From: Candidatus Sulfopaludibacter sp. SbA3
GTDB taxonomy: Bacteria; Acidobacteriota; Terriglobia; Bryobacterales; Bryobacteraceae
Reading direction: 5' to 3'
Length of the DNA: 64,000 bases
NCBI GenBank assembly: GCA_945861625.1
Contig: CAMAVI010000001.1
Span: forward strand, 1-64,000
Part shown: one piece after another, positions 49,328 through 58,325 of the stretch
How the letters are laid out: each line of letters starts with the position of its first letter
Numbering within the stretch: position 1 is the stretch's first letter
Notes under the pieces: model-generated
What the model was told of the DNA's origin: nothing
What the model saw: the letters and a program-made list of their open reading frames with translations, nothing else
Database searches by the model: none
Program-made: the position numbers and the translations under genes

Positions 49328-50208
49328 GCTTTCAGGATACTCCCCAGCGCGTGGAGTTCTTGTGCCGCCGATTCGTCCGCGAGCATGTGTTCGGCAATTT
49401 CGGCAGTGACGGGCTCCGAAAACAAATAGCCCTGAGCAATATCGCAGCCCAGATCCACAAGCCGCCGAAGCTGGGCCTCGTTCTCAACACCTTCGGCGAC
49501 CACCTTCATCCGTAGCTTGTGTGCGAGTTGGACGACCGCTTCCACAATGGCATCCGCAGCCCGGTCCTCTAACAGGCGGTGGACGAAGCAACGGTCAATC
49601 TTCAAGGTGTCAAAGGGTAAGGCGCCCAGATAGCTGAGTGAGGAATAGCCCGTACCAAAATCGTCCAACTTGAGGCCTACACCCAGCGCCCGGATACGTC
49701 CTAATACTTTTCGTGCGGAGTCGAATTCCGAGATGAGGGAGCCCTCCGTCAATTCCAGCGCCAGAGCTTCGGGAGGCACGCCGGTCTCGTCAAGGATTCC
49801 GACAATCTTGCTGACGAGGTACGGATCGGCGAGTTGGCGGACCGAGAGATTCACGTTCATGGAGAGCAACGGGCGGCGCGGAAACTTTGCTTGCCAGATT
49901 CTCAGTTGTGAGCATGCCTGACGCAGAACCCACTCCCCCAAGGCAATGATTTGACCGGTCTCCTCCGCGATCGGGATGAACTTGTCGGGAGGGATCCAGC
50001 CGAATTCCGGATGCCGCCAGCGTAGGAGCGCTTCAAATCCCATCACCGACCGGCTGGGCAAATGCATCAGGGGTTGGTAACGAACGGACAGCTGATCGCG
50101 CTCGATGGCATAGGCAAGATCGGCCGCGATAGCCTCGCGAAGATCGCGAAGATCGCGCTCCAACCCGAGAGATGGCAATGCAGCAGTCACAATGGCGATA
50201 CGCTTCAC
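49216..50208 (-). CDS. EAL-domain cyclic-di-GMP phosphodiesterase
   Basis: A stand-alone EAL protein of 330 residues that hydrolyses c-di-GMP to pGpG. All catalytic signatures are intact: FEALLRW, MNVNLSVRQL, ELTEGSL, LKLDDFGTGYSSLSYL, LKIDRCFV and VVAEGVE. No GGDEF or sensory domain is present, so activity may be set by expression. The last 50 residues (from about 280) are Ser/Arg/Pro-rich and encoded in DNA that also encodes the start of ctaA, suggesting the stop has shifted downstream. It is divergent from the cobalamin riboswitch unit. Confidence 0.92.
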   Translation of the reverse strand: MKRIAIVTAALPSLGLERDLRDLREAIAADLAYAIERDQLSVRYQPLMHLPSRSVMGFEALLRWRHPEFGWIPPDKFIPIAEETGQIIALGEWVLRQACSQLRIWQAKFPRRPLLSMNVNLSVRQLADPYLVSKIVGILDETGVPPEALALELTEGSLISEFDSARKVLGRIRALGVGLKLDDFGTGYSSLSYLGALPFDTLKIDRCFVHRLLEDRAADAIVEAVVQLAHKLRMKVVAEGVENEAQLRRLVDLGCDIAQGYLFSEPVTAEIAEHMLADESAAQELHALGSILKACSNSRREPGAEMRPHLLPAANSSPALLGEFSPITSR

Positions 50209-50267
50209 GAATCATTTCGGCGAAGTCGAAAGTTTCTTGAGCGGCTGGACTTGAATCGTGAAGATGT

Positions 50268-50455
50268 GGTATCCCTGGAGTGTTCCGAGGTTTCGCCCTA
50301 TTACCGGGGCGGATGAAAAGGGAAGCGGGTGTGAATCCCGCACGGTCGCGCCACTGTGAACAGCGAGCGGACCGGCAGAAGTAAGCCACTGTTCTTTCGG
50401 GAATGGGAAGGCAAGCCGGTACGCGATGACCTGTGAGTCAGGAGACCTGCCTTGG
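50268..50455 (+). ncRNA. Cobalamin riboswitch
   Basis: Shows the conserved cobalamin element: GATGAAAAGGGAAGC then GGGTGTGAATCCCGCACGG (50312-50344), CGCCACTGTGA (50349-50359), a second GCCACTG, GGGAAGGC, and the B12-box region with GACCTGTGAGTCAGGAGACCTGCC at 50428-50451. Boundaries are approximate. It ends 26 nt before the receptor ATG, so ligand binding probably hides the ribosome-binding site (AGGAGGC at 50459-50465). Confidence 0.93.
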
Positions 50456-50481
50456 ATTTAGGAGGCGCGTTACCTCGTCCT

Positions 50482-52842
50482 ATGACGACCAAACTATTCG
50501 TATTGTTTCTTGCCCTGCCGTTTCTAGCTTTGAACGCGGCGAAGGCGATTGCGGCTGATGCTCCGTTCGTGAGCGGAACCGTAAAAGATCCCCAAGACCG
50601 CCCCGTGCCGGGAGCCGTCGTTACACTGCATTCCCGTTCCAGCCGCGCGGTTGCCACGGCCACCAGCGACACCCAAGGCTTGTATCGTTTCTCTGTTGTG
50701 GTTCCGGGCGGCTACGTGCTGCGCGCGGAGGCGGCCGGCTTTGCGGTGTATCTCGCGGAAAACCTGCGCGTGGATGCATCCGTGAATCAGGACATCGTCT
50801 TGCAGATTGCGGGTCTGCACGAACAGATTGTTGTTACGGCCGTGGGGACGCCGCAGGCGCCTGATGAAATTTCGAAATCCATTACCGCGATCGACCGGGC
50901 GGAGGTGGAGCGGAGAGATGTGTTTTCGCTCTCCAGGGTGGTTGAGCTCGCGCCGGGAGTGCGCACCCAAAGCCTCGGAGGACCCGGCGCGCTCACCAAC
51001 ATTCGCATCCGCGGTTTGCGGACTCAGGATACGGCGGTGTTGATCGACGGACTTCGGCTGCGCGACCCCGGTGCGATTCAAGGCGATGCATCCGGGCTGA
51101 TCCCGGACCTGCTGTTCACCAACGCCAGCCGCGTGGAGGTGCTGAACGGCGCGGGCTCGTCGCTCTATGGCACGAACGCAACCGGGGGCGTTGTGAACAT
51201 CCTGACCGACGAAGGCGGCGGACGGACGCGCGGCAGCGTGCTCGCGGAAGGCGGTTCTCTCGGCAGCATGCGCGGGCGAGCGCAAGTCGCCGGCGCCGGG
51301 TTGGGCGAGCGCCTGCAATACAGCGCCGGCCTGGCCTACATCAATGTCATCCGCGGGGTGGATGGCGACGACCCGTTCCGCAATACGAGCGCGCAGGGAC
51401 GCGCGGCGTATCGCATCACGGATTCGACCATCGTCCGGGCGCGCCTGTTTACGGCGGATTCCTTCGCGGGCGTGAACTCCGGCCCACTGCAGGCTGGAAC
51501 CCTGCCGGCGAGCGGGATCATAGCGGCCGTACCGTTTGCTACTTTCCGGTCCGATGTCAACGATCCCGATAGTACGCGGGCCGCGCGCTTCCTGAGCGGC
51601 GCGATCGGGCTGGACGGGCGTCCCACCGCGAGACTGAACTATTCGCTGACCTACCAAACGCTGGTGTCGAGCCGGCGCTACGGCAATGGGTCCGCGGGCC
51701 AAGGCTTTCAGCCCTTCGGAAACCAGCGCACGCTGTATAACGGCCGCATCCAGACGGTTAATGGCGAGATGCGCTACCAGGTTACGCGTGGCAATCTGCT
51801 GACCGGCGGCTACGAATTTGAACACGAACAGTACGCCTTCAATTTCGCGGACCGCGGCGATCCGGCCGCTGCTTCCGCCGTCAGGGCCACGCAGCGGAGC
51901 CACGCGCTCTTCGTGCAGGACCAGGCGCGCTGGCTGGACGGCCGCCTGATTGTGACGGGAGCGTTCCGCGCGCAGTCATTCGCGCTGGACCGTCCGGCAT
52001 TGAGTCCCGCGGCTTCCGCGCCATTTCAGAATGCGGCGTTTCCCTCGCCTCCAGCCGCTTACACGGGTGACGGCTCGGCGGCGTACTTGATTCGCCGGAC
52101 CGGCACCAAGTTCCGCGCGCATGTGGGGCGCGGCTACCGCGCGCCGTCTCTCTATGAACGCTTTGGAAGCGGGTTTGGCTCGTTCTTTGGTTACTCCGCC
52201 TATGGCGACCCCCGTTTGGAGCCGGAGCGCACGATTACCTTCGATGCAGGGATCGAGCAGACGTTTGCGCGAGGAAAGGCGCGGGCGTCAGCGACCTATT
52301 TCTATGCCCGCCTGCAGCGTGTGATTGCGTTCGCGACACTCCCCGGCGCCGATCCCTACGGAAGGTTCTTCGGTTATTTCAATTCGCGGGGTGGGTTGTC
52401 GCGCGGCGTGGAACTCAGCGGTAAAGCGTCCCCACTGCGGGTTCTGGATGTGTCGGCTGCCTATACCTTTGTGAACGCCGCGGAGCGCGCGCCGATTGTG
52501 GGTGACGTTCTGCGCACCTTCGTGATCCCTCGTCATCAGTATTCCGCCGCGGCCACCTGGCGCGCCGGTTCGCGGATGGTCTTCACGCTGGACACGCTGG
52601 TTTCCGGAGATTACCTGGCACCGGTGTTCCCCGATTTCGTGCGCGCCTTTTCCACGCGCGTGTACCGTTTTGATGGAATGAGGCGGGTGAACGCCGGGGC
52701 CAGCTACCGTCTCCCTCTGGGTGAATTCCGCGCCGCCCGGTTTTTCGTGCGCGCTGAAAACCTGACGGGGCAGGATTATTTTGAGGCCGGGTACCGGACT
52801 CCGGGCCGTACCGCGAACGGCGGAATCCAATTTGAATTCTAG
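50482..52842 (+). CDS. TonB-dependent receptor under cobalamin riboswitch control (BtuB-like)
   Basis: Outer-membrane transporter of 786 residues, probably for cobalamin or a cobinamide-like corrinoid. Signal peptide (KLFVLFLALPFLALNAAKA) after ATG 50482, a carboxypeptidase-regulatory domain (about 33-115), a TonB-box-like strand (HEQIVVTAVG), a plug with IRIRGLRTQDTAVLIDGLRL and GAGSSLYGTNATGGVVNIL, and a barrel ending in GGIQFEF. The riboswitch at 50268-50455 is the main evidence for the substrate. The extra N-terminal domain is absent from E. coli BtuB. No other cobalamin genes are nearby; QueG at 2 kb is a B12-dependent enzyme in the window. Confidence 0.9.
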   Translation: MTTKLFVLFLALPFLALNAAKAIAADAPFVSGTVKDPQDRPVPGAVVTLHSRSSRAVATATSDTQGLYRFSVVVPGGYVLRAEAAGFAVYLAENLRVDASVNQDIVLQIAGLHEQIVVTAVGTPQAPDEISKSITAIDRAEVERRDVFSLSRVVELAPGVRTQSLGGPGALTNIRIRGLRTQDTAVLIDGLRLRDPGAIQGDASGLIPDLLFTNASRVEVLNGAGSSLYGTNATGGVVNILTDEGGGRTRGSVLAEGGSLGSMRGRAQVAGAGLGERLQYSAGLAYINVIRGVDGDDPFRNTSAQGRAAYRITDSTIVRARLFTADSFAGVNSGPLQAGTLPASGIIAAVPFATFRSDVNDPDSTRAARFLSGAIGLDGRPTARLNYSLTYQTLVSSRRYGNGSAGQGFQPFGNQRTLYNGRIQTVNGEMRYQVTRGNLLTGGYEFEHEQYAFNFADRGDPAAASAVRATQRSHALFVQDQARWLDGRLIVTGAFRAQSFALDRPALSPAASAPFQNAAFPSPPAAYTGDGSAAYLIRRTGTKFRAHVGRGYRAPSLYERFGSGFGSFFGYSAYGDPRLEPERTITFDAGIEQTFARGKARASATYFYARLQRVIAFATLPGADPYGRFFGYFNSRGGLSRGVELSGKASPLRVLDVSAAYTFVNAAERAPIVGDVLRTFVIPRHQYSAAATWRAGSRMVFTLDTLVSGDYLAPVFPDFVRAFSTRVYRFDGMRRVNAGASYRLPLGEFRAARFFVRAENLTGQDYFEAGYRTPGRTANGGIQFEF

Positions 52843-52893
52843 TGCCCGCAGCGGGCTGCAAATCATGCGAGGATTAGAAAGAAGACCAATCTT

Positions 52894-53403
52894 ATGACCA
52901 AGCACTTTGCCATTACTCTGTTTTTCGCCGCCGCCAGTGTCGCCGCGGCCGCCGCCGTCAAAGTTGAATTGAAGGACGCCAAGGGGGTTCCCGTCGGCAC
53001 CGCGAAAATCGCGCCTGCCGAAAAGGGCGGAGTCCTCATTCACTTGAATCTCAAAGGGCTTCCCGTGGGTGAACATGCGGCTCACATCCATCAAGTGGCT
53101 AAGTGCGAGGGTCCTGACTTCGCCTCGGCGGGTCCGCACTTCAATCCGGAAAAGAAACAGCATGGACTGGACAACGAGAATGGCCCCCACGCCGGAGACA
53201 TGGCCAATTTCACCGTCGCCGGCAAGAAGGGCAAGGCCAGCGCGACTCTGGTGAATACGCGCGTGAAGCTCGACGAAGGCGACCACTCGCTGTTTTCCAA
53301 CGGCGGAACGGCGCTGATGATTCACGCGGCCAAGGACGACATGCACACCGACCCGACGGGGAGTGCGGGTGCGCGCATTGCCTGCGGGACCATTACCAAG
53401 TAG
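52894..53403 (+). CDS. sodC: Cu/Zn superoxide dismutase
   Basis: Exported SOD of 169 residues. The signal peptide ([18 protein letters not shown]) is followed by the beta-barrel with copper ligands in [12 protein letters not shown], the zinc loop ([14 protein letters not shown]), DFANFTV-like MANFTVAG, and the C-terminal [11 protein letters not shown] with the disulfide Cys. Dismutates superoxide in the periplasm. It lies 51 bp after the receptor and could be co-transcribed. The active-site Arg is present (GARIACG). Confidence 0.94.
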   Translation: MTKHFAITLFFAAASVAAAAAVKVELKDAKGVPVGTAKIAPAEKGGVLIHLNLKGLPVGEHAAHIHQVAKCEGPDFASAGPHFNPEKKQHGLDNENGPHAGDMANFTVAGKKGKASATLVNTRVKLDEGDHSLFSNGGTALMIHAAKDDMHTDPTGSAGARIACGTITK

Positions 53404-53429
53404 ATCCGCTCCCTCACTCGTCGTTTTCC

Positions 53430-54170
53430 TTACCGGTCTTTCGGAACAGCCACGAAGCGGTAGCCAATCCCGCGCACGGTAACCAGGTGCCGTGGATTGG
53501 CTGGATCGTCTTCCAGATAACGCCGCAGCCGCACGATGAAGTTGTCGATGGCGCGCGTATCGGTATCCTGCCGCAGTCCCCACACTTCCTCGAGCATCGC
53601 CTTGCGCGAAGTGGCCTTGCCCTCGTGCTCGATCAAGTAGCGCAGGATACTGGCTTCCATGAGCGTGAGCGGATACGTCTTGCCCCCGGCGCGCAATTCC
53701 AGCAGGTCGAAATGCACCGACTTATCGCCGAAGACAAAGGATTCGCGGGGTTCGGGCTTCGGAGCCGCCTTGGAATGCAGCCACTGCTTGCGGCGCAGCA
53801 GCCCGCGGATGCGCGCGATCAAAATCGAGAGTTCGAACGGTTTCGGAAGATAGTCGTCGGCGCCGGCGGCGAAGCCTTCGAGGACGTCTTCCGGCCGTCC
53901 ACGCGCCGTAAGAAGCAGTGTGGGAATGAACTGCCCGGCCTGCCGCAGTTCGGACACCACGGTGAAGCCGTCTTTGGCGGGCAGCATGACATCGAGAATG
54001 ACCACGTCGAAGGCGGGCAGCGCTTGCGGGGACGGCGTGAGCAAGTCCAGCGCGGCTTCCCCGGTCTCGACCGTGTGCACTTGGTAGCCTTCGGCTTCCA
54101 GGTTGAAGCGCAACCCATCGGCAAGGTGTTGCTCGTCTTCGACGATAAGAATCCGTTCCCGGCTGCTCAT
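53430..54170 (-). CDS. OmpR-family response regulator
   Basis: A 246-residue two-component regulator: receiver (about 5-120) with VEDEQ, phospho-acceptor Asp in VVILDVMLPAKDG and KPFEL, then a winged-helix DNA-binding domain (about 150-240) with EASILRYLIEHEGKATSRKAML and TVRGIGYRFV. ATG 54170 is taken as the start because the frame upstream overlaps the kinase stop. The kinase gene ends 5 bp upstream, so they form an operon. Target genes unknown. Confidence 0.93.
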   Translation of the reverse strand: MSSRERILIVEDEQHLADGLRFNLEAEGYQVHTVETGEAALDLLTPSPQALPAFDVVILDVMLPAKDGFTVVSELRQAGQFIPTLLLTARGRPEDVLEGFAAGADDYLPKPFELSILIARIRGLLRRKQWLHSKAAPKPEPRESFVFGDKSVHFDLLELRAGGKTYPLTLMEASILRYLIEHEGKATSRKAMLEEVWGLRQDTDTRAIDNFIVRLRRYLEDDPANPRHLVTVRGIGYRFVAVPKDR

Positions 54171-54175
54171 GCAAT

Positions 54176-55069
54176 CTACTTGGAAATGGGGAGCTCCAGC
54201 ACGAACGTGCTGCCGCGGCCATCGCCTTCGCTTTCGGCCCACGCCCGCCCGCCGTGCCGTTTGGCCACGGACCTCACGATGAACAAGCCCAGGCCGGTAC
54301 CTTTGACGCGGGTCGCCAGCGGGCCTGGAATCCGGTAGAAGCGCTCGAACACCTGCTTCAGTTCCGACTTGGGAATGCCGGGGCCGTTATCCCGGACGCG
54401 CACCGCGATGAAGCGTCCGTCGATACATTCCGTCTCCACGTCCACTTTGGCGTCTTTGCCGGCATACTTGACGGCGTTATCGATCAGGTTGGAAAGTGCG
54501 GCGCGTACTTCCTCTTCATCACCCTGCACGGTGATGGGCGGACCCGGCTTGTACGTCAATGCCTCCACCGGAACGTGATAGAGGCGGCGCGCGCGCGCCA
54601 GGCACTCTTCGATGATGCGCCCAAAATCAATGGGAGCCACGTGCAGCGCACGCTTGGCATGGCCCGCGTGGCCGGTGCGCAGAATCTGCTCAATGGTGCC
54701 GAGCAGCCGGTCACTATCGTCGAGCATCGTGCGGTAAAATTCCTGGCGCTTGGGTTCGTCGACGCTGCGGCTCTGCAGAGTTTCCAGATACAGGCGAATG
54801 GATGCCACCGGAGTTTTCAATTCGTGGGTTACGGCGTTGATGAACGCGTCGTGCTGTGCGTTGCGCCGGATCTCGCGGACCAGGAACGTTGTGTTGAGCA
54901 CCACTCCCGCGATCACCACCAGAACTAGCACCACGCCGAAAAACAGCAGCACCGGATTGCGCCAGCCGAGCAGCACCCAGCCGACGTAGAGCAGCAGCAC
55001 GACCAGAATCACGCCCACGCCGAGCGAGATGAAGAATGCGATCGATTTCCGCCGCCCTCCGGCAACCAT
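54176..55069 (-). CDS. Sensor histidine kinase
   Basis: A membrane histidine kinase of 297 residues: two N-terminal helices (about 9-32 and 38-64) with almost no periplasmic loop, HisKA with the phosphorylated His in FINAVTHELKTPVASI, and HATPase_c with LSNLIDNAVKYAG, RDNGPGIP and KGTGLGLFIVRSV. The tiny extracellular part suggests it senses the membrane or an internal cue. TACCCT (minus strand 55081-55076) ends 6 nt before the ATG, consistent with a leaderless mRNA. Co-transcribed with the response regulator; divergent from the DinB-like gene by 35 bp. Confidence 0.92.
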   Translation of the reverse strand: MVAGGRRKSIAFFISLGVGVILVVLLLYVGWVLLGWRNPVLLFFGVVLVLVVIAGVVLNTTFLVREIRRNAQHDAFINAVTHELKTPVASIRLYLETLQSRSVDEPKRQEFYRTMLDDSDRLLGTIEQILRTGHAGHAKRALHVAPIDFGRIIEECLARARRLYHVPVEALTYKPGPPITVQGDEEEVRAALSNLIDNAVKYAGKDAKVDVETECIDGRFIAVRVRDNGPGIPKSELKQVFERFYRIPGPLATRVKGTGLGLFIVRSVAKRHGGRAWAESEGDGRGSTFVLELPISK

Positions 55070-55104
55070 ACTCTTAGGGTAGCGGAAAATGCTAATTTGA
55101 ACCC

Positions 55105-55602
55105 ATGATCATCAGCGCGGACACGCTTCGCACGCATCTCGCCTATACCACTTGGGCCACCAACCGGCTTCTGGAGTCCGCCGCGCAGCTTACTCCCGAG
55201 GAGCTTGCCCGCGACTTCGCGACCTCCGACAAGAGCGTGGTAGGCACTCTGGCGCACACGTTTGCCGCCGACCGCATTTGGATTTCACGCGTGAAGGGAC
55301 GGACCCCGGCGCGCTTCATCACGCCGGAAGACCGCGACCTCGCCGTTCTGCAACGCGACTGGCCGGCAGTGCTGGCGGAGTGGAAGGAGTTTGCCGCCGG
55401 TTTGGCCGATGATTCGGCGCCGGCCGTCATTTCCTATCAGGACACGAAGGGGAACTCTTACTCATCCCCGCTGTGGCAGATCGTGCTGCATGTGGTGAAT
55501 CACGGCACGCATCACCGGGGCCAGGTATCCGGTTTTCTACGCGCGCTGGGCAAAGTCCCGCCGCCGCTGGACCTGATCGCGTACTATCGCGAATTAGCCT
55601 AA
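55105..55602 (+). CDS. DinB-family metal-binding protein
   Basis: A 165-residue four-helix-bundle protein of the DinB/YfiT group. The three His of the metal site are at TLAHTFAADRIW, VLHVVNHGTHHRGQ (HxxxH arrangement near the C-terminus). Family members include thiol-dependent transferases; the reaction here is unknown. A weak TAATTT lies 6 nt before ATG 55105. The large membrane protein starts 27 bp downstream and may be in the same unit. Confidence 0.85.
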   Translation: MIISADTLRTHLAYTTWATNRLLESAAQLTPEELARDFATSDKSVVGTLAHTFAADRIWISRVKGRTPARFITPEDRDLAVLQRDWPAVLAEWKEFAAGLADDSAPAVISYQDTKGNSYSSPLWQIVLHVVNHGTHHRGQVSGFLRALGKVPPPLDLIAYYRELA

Positions 55603-55629
55603 CCGGGTGCACCTCACTTTTTTCCGCGC

Positions 55630-57528
55630 ATGCCCCGTATCAATGGAAAGGACAGTGGAAAGGACCAGAAAGCGTCAGGGACTTTGCCGCCGGCAGGGTC
55701 CAAGAAGCGGGACCGCGCGTCCGTTGAGCACGGCGGCGCACGCGAAATTCAATTGTGGGGGGACCCATTTACTCGCGTCTTCCTTACGCTTGTTGTGCTG
55801 GCGGGACTAGCCTATACGGCGTTCAGCATGACGCCCTCGTCATACGGCCGCGTGCTGGCGGGAATTTTGGCGCCCGAAGCCGGGCCGGTCTTGGGCTCTG
55901 CGCGTCCCATCCGCAGCGATGAATGGGCGATTTTAACGCCTCAGGTGCAAGCCGCGGTGCGAAATCGTTTTCAGCGGTTTAATGAGACGTCGTTCTATCG
56001 CGAGGATCAGCGAAACTACTTTATGCCGCCGCTCCGGGATTGGGGATTGTTCTTCAGACCGGCATCATGGCTCTTTTTTGTCACGCCGCCAGCCACGGCC
56101 TATTCTGCGTACTGGGCGTTTTTCATGTGCCTCTTTGTTTCCGGCTACTACCTTCTGTTCCTGGAACTCGGGGTGGCGACGATGGTTGCGGGAGCAGGCA
56201 GTCTCGCCATTTTCTTCAGCGGCTTCTCTCAGTTTTGGTGGACCACCAATGGACCAATTCTGGCGGGATTGCCGTGGGTCGCGTGGGTGATTCTCCGGCC
56301 CTTCCGGCTGATCACCAAGACTCTGCTTCTCACCTGGATGTTCACGGCTTGGGCGATGGCGATGCCCTACGTACCCCTGTTGCTGGATACCGCTTGGGTG
56401 ATTCCGGTGATTGTGCTCGCCTTCCGGCCCGGGCTTGCCCTTTCCCGCCGCGAACTGGCGGCTGCCGGAATCGCGGGTCTGGCGGCCAGCGCCATCCTGT
56501 ATGGGTACTTCTCAGACGTGGTCGCGATCATGCGGAACACTGTGTATCCAGGGCAACGAATCTCGCCACCTGGGAACGTGCCCCTTGCCATCTGGGCTTC
56601 GCAGATGTTCCCGTTTCTCACATTCGATGTCAGTACCTATGACACTTTCAACCCCGAATGGAACATCTGCGAGGCCGGCGCAGTGGGTACCTACTTTCCA
56701 TTCCTCACAATGTGTTTGCTCCGCTACTCGCAACTGCGGGATGACCGCCATCGAGACATCCGGAGAGCACTGTCGATTCTTGGCGCAGCCTTTGTCTTGG
56801 CGACTGTCTGGGAGATTGCGCCCGCTCCCCATTGGCTGGGGCGGATACTTTTGTGGGACCACGCCGGTTCGCAGCGGCTCCTGTTTTTTTCGGGAGTCCT
56901 GCTTACGATTGCCAGTCTGATCTTGTGGAAACGGGATTTGCTGGAAGTCTCCTGGCGCCGCGCCGCTCTGTTCCTGTTGATCGGCCCCGTGGCGGGCCTA
57001 GCCCTCAAGCCGCTGGTCTTTGGTGAAAACCGTGTGGATTACCACCCCGATTTCTGGATCATTGCGATTACCGCAGCAGCCGCTGTGGCGCTGTGGGCGA
57101 TTCCGTTCCAACTGAGGGTGCCGCTACTGGCGGCGTTGGCGGTGGGGATCAACATTTATGGATTTGGACGGTTCAATCCACTTCAGTCCGCCGTGCCTAT
57201 TTTTAAGATTCCGGAAACACCCGTTATGGTGGCCTTGCGCCAAAAAGTGAAGGCATCTCCAGGAGGGGACCTGGTACAGCCAGGTTTTGCGGGCTCTGTG
57301 CTGAACGGGTTGGGATTCCGCTCCGTCTCGCATACGCTGGTAAGCCCGCAGATGGCGACCTTCCGCAAGTATTTTCCCGCCATGGATGCTTCCCAATTCA
57401 ATCAGGTGTTTAACCGCTCCGCCAGTATCCAACTGTCCGATTCCGCCGTCCCGCGTTCGATACTAGGGGACGTGATTGAGGTTCCCATCACAGCTTTTGC
57501 ACCCGGGCCGCGCGCTGTGGGCAAGTAA
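55630..57528 (+). CDS. Large polytopic membrane protein of unknown function
   Basis: A 632-residue membrane protein with a polar N-terminus (about 40 residues, Lys/Arg/Gly-rich) and about 12 hydrophobic segments (for example FLTLVVLAGLAYTAFSM, AYWAFFMCLFVSGYYLLFL, LLLTWMFTAWAMAM). A conserved-looking extracytoplasmic stretch contains RSDEWAILTPQVQAAVRN. The layout resembles YfhO/GT-C-like membrane proteins but I do not see a clear catalytic motif. ATG 55630 has no good ribosome-binding site, and a later start is possible. Possibly involved in glycan or lipid export (inference). Confidence 0.65.
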   Translation: MPRINGKDSGKDQKASGTLPPAGSKKRDRASVEHGGAREIQLWGDPFTRVFLTLVVLAGLAYTAFSMTPSSYGRVLAGILAPEAGPVLGSARPIRSDEWAILTPQVQAAVRNRFQRFNETSFYREDQRNYFMPPLRDWGLFFRPASWLFFVTPPATAYSAYWAFFMCLFVSGYYLLFLELGVATMVAGAGSLAIFFSGFSQFWWTTNGPILAGLPWVAWVILRPFRLITKTLLLTWMFTAWAMAMPYVPLLLDTAWVIPVIVLAFRPGLALSRRELAAAGIAGLAASAILYGYFSDVVAIMRNTVYPGQRISPPGNVPLAIWASQMFPFLTFDVSTYDTFNPEWNICEAGAVGTYFPFLTMCLLRYSQLRDDRHRDIRRALSILGAAFVLATVWEIAPAPHWLGRILLWDHAGSQRLLFFSGVLLTIASLILWKRDLLEVSWRRAALFLLIGPVAGLALKPLVFGENRVDYHPDFWIIAITAAAAVALWAIPFQLRVPLLAALAVGINIYGFGRFNPLQSAVPIFKIPETPVMVALRQKVKASPGGDLVQPGFAGSVLNGLGFRSVSHTLVSPQMATFRKYFPAMDASQFNQVFNRSASIQLSDSAVPRSILGDVIEVPITAFAPGPRAVGK

Positions 57529-57616
57529 CTCACGCTGATCCATGCAGCCGGCGCCGCTATGCCACGCGGGCCGGCTCGCGGCGCGATCCGGCTCACGTTT
57601 TCAACCAAGGAGGGAC

Positions 57617-57644
57617 TATACTTGTGCCTGTCCAGGGGACAGGC
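57617..57644 (+). promoter_or_regulatory. Promoter -10 with hairpin at the expected transcript start
   Basis: TATACT (57617-57622) followed by a perfect inverted repeat GCCTGTCC-AGG-GGACAGGC (57626-57644) covering the expected transcription start. It lies 45 nt before the TTG start of the next gene. The repeat may be an operator or a 5' stabilising hairpin of the mRNA. Confidence 0.45.
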
Positions 57645-57688
57645 GGAATGGAACCCCGACTTTATCCGAAGAGAAGAGGAGATACGAT

Positions 57689-58186
57689 TTGACACCAAGG
57701 TGCGCGGTTGCGGTGTTGGTCTTGTTCTGTCTTGTTCAGGCCGACGTGCAGGCGGAGACAAGGCCACTGGAATTGAAGTGGGGCGAACTCGCACCCACCG
57801 TTCAGGGCCATTCGGTGGAGTTGACCCTCACTGGAGGCGCTAAAATAACTGGCGATGTAGCAGCGATCCGGGATGATGCGATGGTATTGGATGTGAAGAA
57901 GACGTCCGATGCCAAGGCGTATCCCAGAGGAAATGCGTCGGTTCCGCGAAGCTCCGTTCAACTGGTGAAGCTAAAGCGATCGGGAGGTTGGGGTAAAACA
58001 CTAGGTACCACGCTGGGAGTACTGAGCGGGGTAACGGTGGGAGGCTATATCGCCGGAACAACCCAGAACGATGCCGGTCCGGGAATTGCAGTGTTCCTCA
58101 TTGTAGCCGGAGCGATGTCGGTCGGCGGGTATCTTTTGGGAAGGCAAGCCGATCAGCAGTCGACCACAATCCGGGTAGTGCCTTAG
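57689..58186 (+). CDS. Exported glycine-zipper protein
   Basis: A 165-residue protein starting at TTG 57689, with AGAGGAG 7 nt upstream and a signal peptide directly after (TPRCAVAVLVLFCLVQADVQA). A beta-rich middle (GHSVELTLTGGAKITGDVAA, MVLDVKK) is followed by two hydrophobic, glycine-rich stretches (TLGTTLGVLSGVTVGGYIAG and FLIVAGAMSVGGYLLG) like those of envelope glycine-zipper proteins. Family unknown. Confidence 0.65.
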   Translation: MTPRCAVAVLVLFCLVQADVQAETRPLELKWGELAPTVQGHSVELTLTGGAKITGDVAAIRDDAMVLDVKKTSDAKAYPRGNASVPRSSVQLVKLKRSGGWGKTLGTTLGVLSGVTVGGYIAGTTQNDAGPGIAVFLIVAGAMSVGGYLLGRQADQQSTTIRVVP

Positions 58187-58223
58187 CCGGCGGAATTCGC
58201 GGGCAGGGCTTGGACCCAGGCTT

Positions 58224-58282
58224 GCTTACGCGGCCTTCTGCTCGGCGAGTTGCGAATCCAGCTTGGCGACGCGGACGCCCCA
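58224..58282. repeat. 59-bp direct repeat, copy 1 (desaturase 3'-end remnant)
   Basis: Matches 59043-59101 in 58 of 59 positions, in the same orientation. The copy contains the stop codon and the last 17 or so codons of the fatty acid desaturase on the minus strand, but the sequence upstream of it is unrelated, so it is a remnant. The toxin-antitoxin pair lies between the two copies. Confidence 0.9.
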
Positions 58283-58325
58283 GAATCGGGCCCTGGCAGT
58301 ATCAGCGCGATCGAAGAGGATCGGG

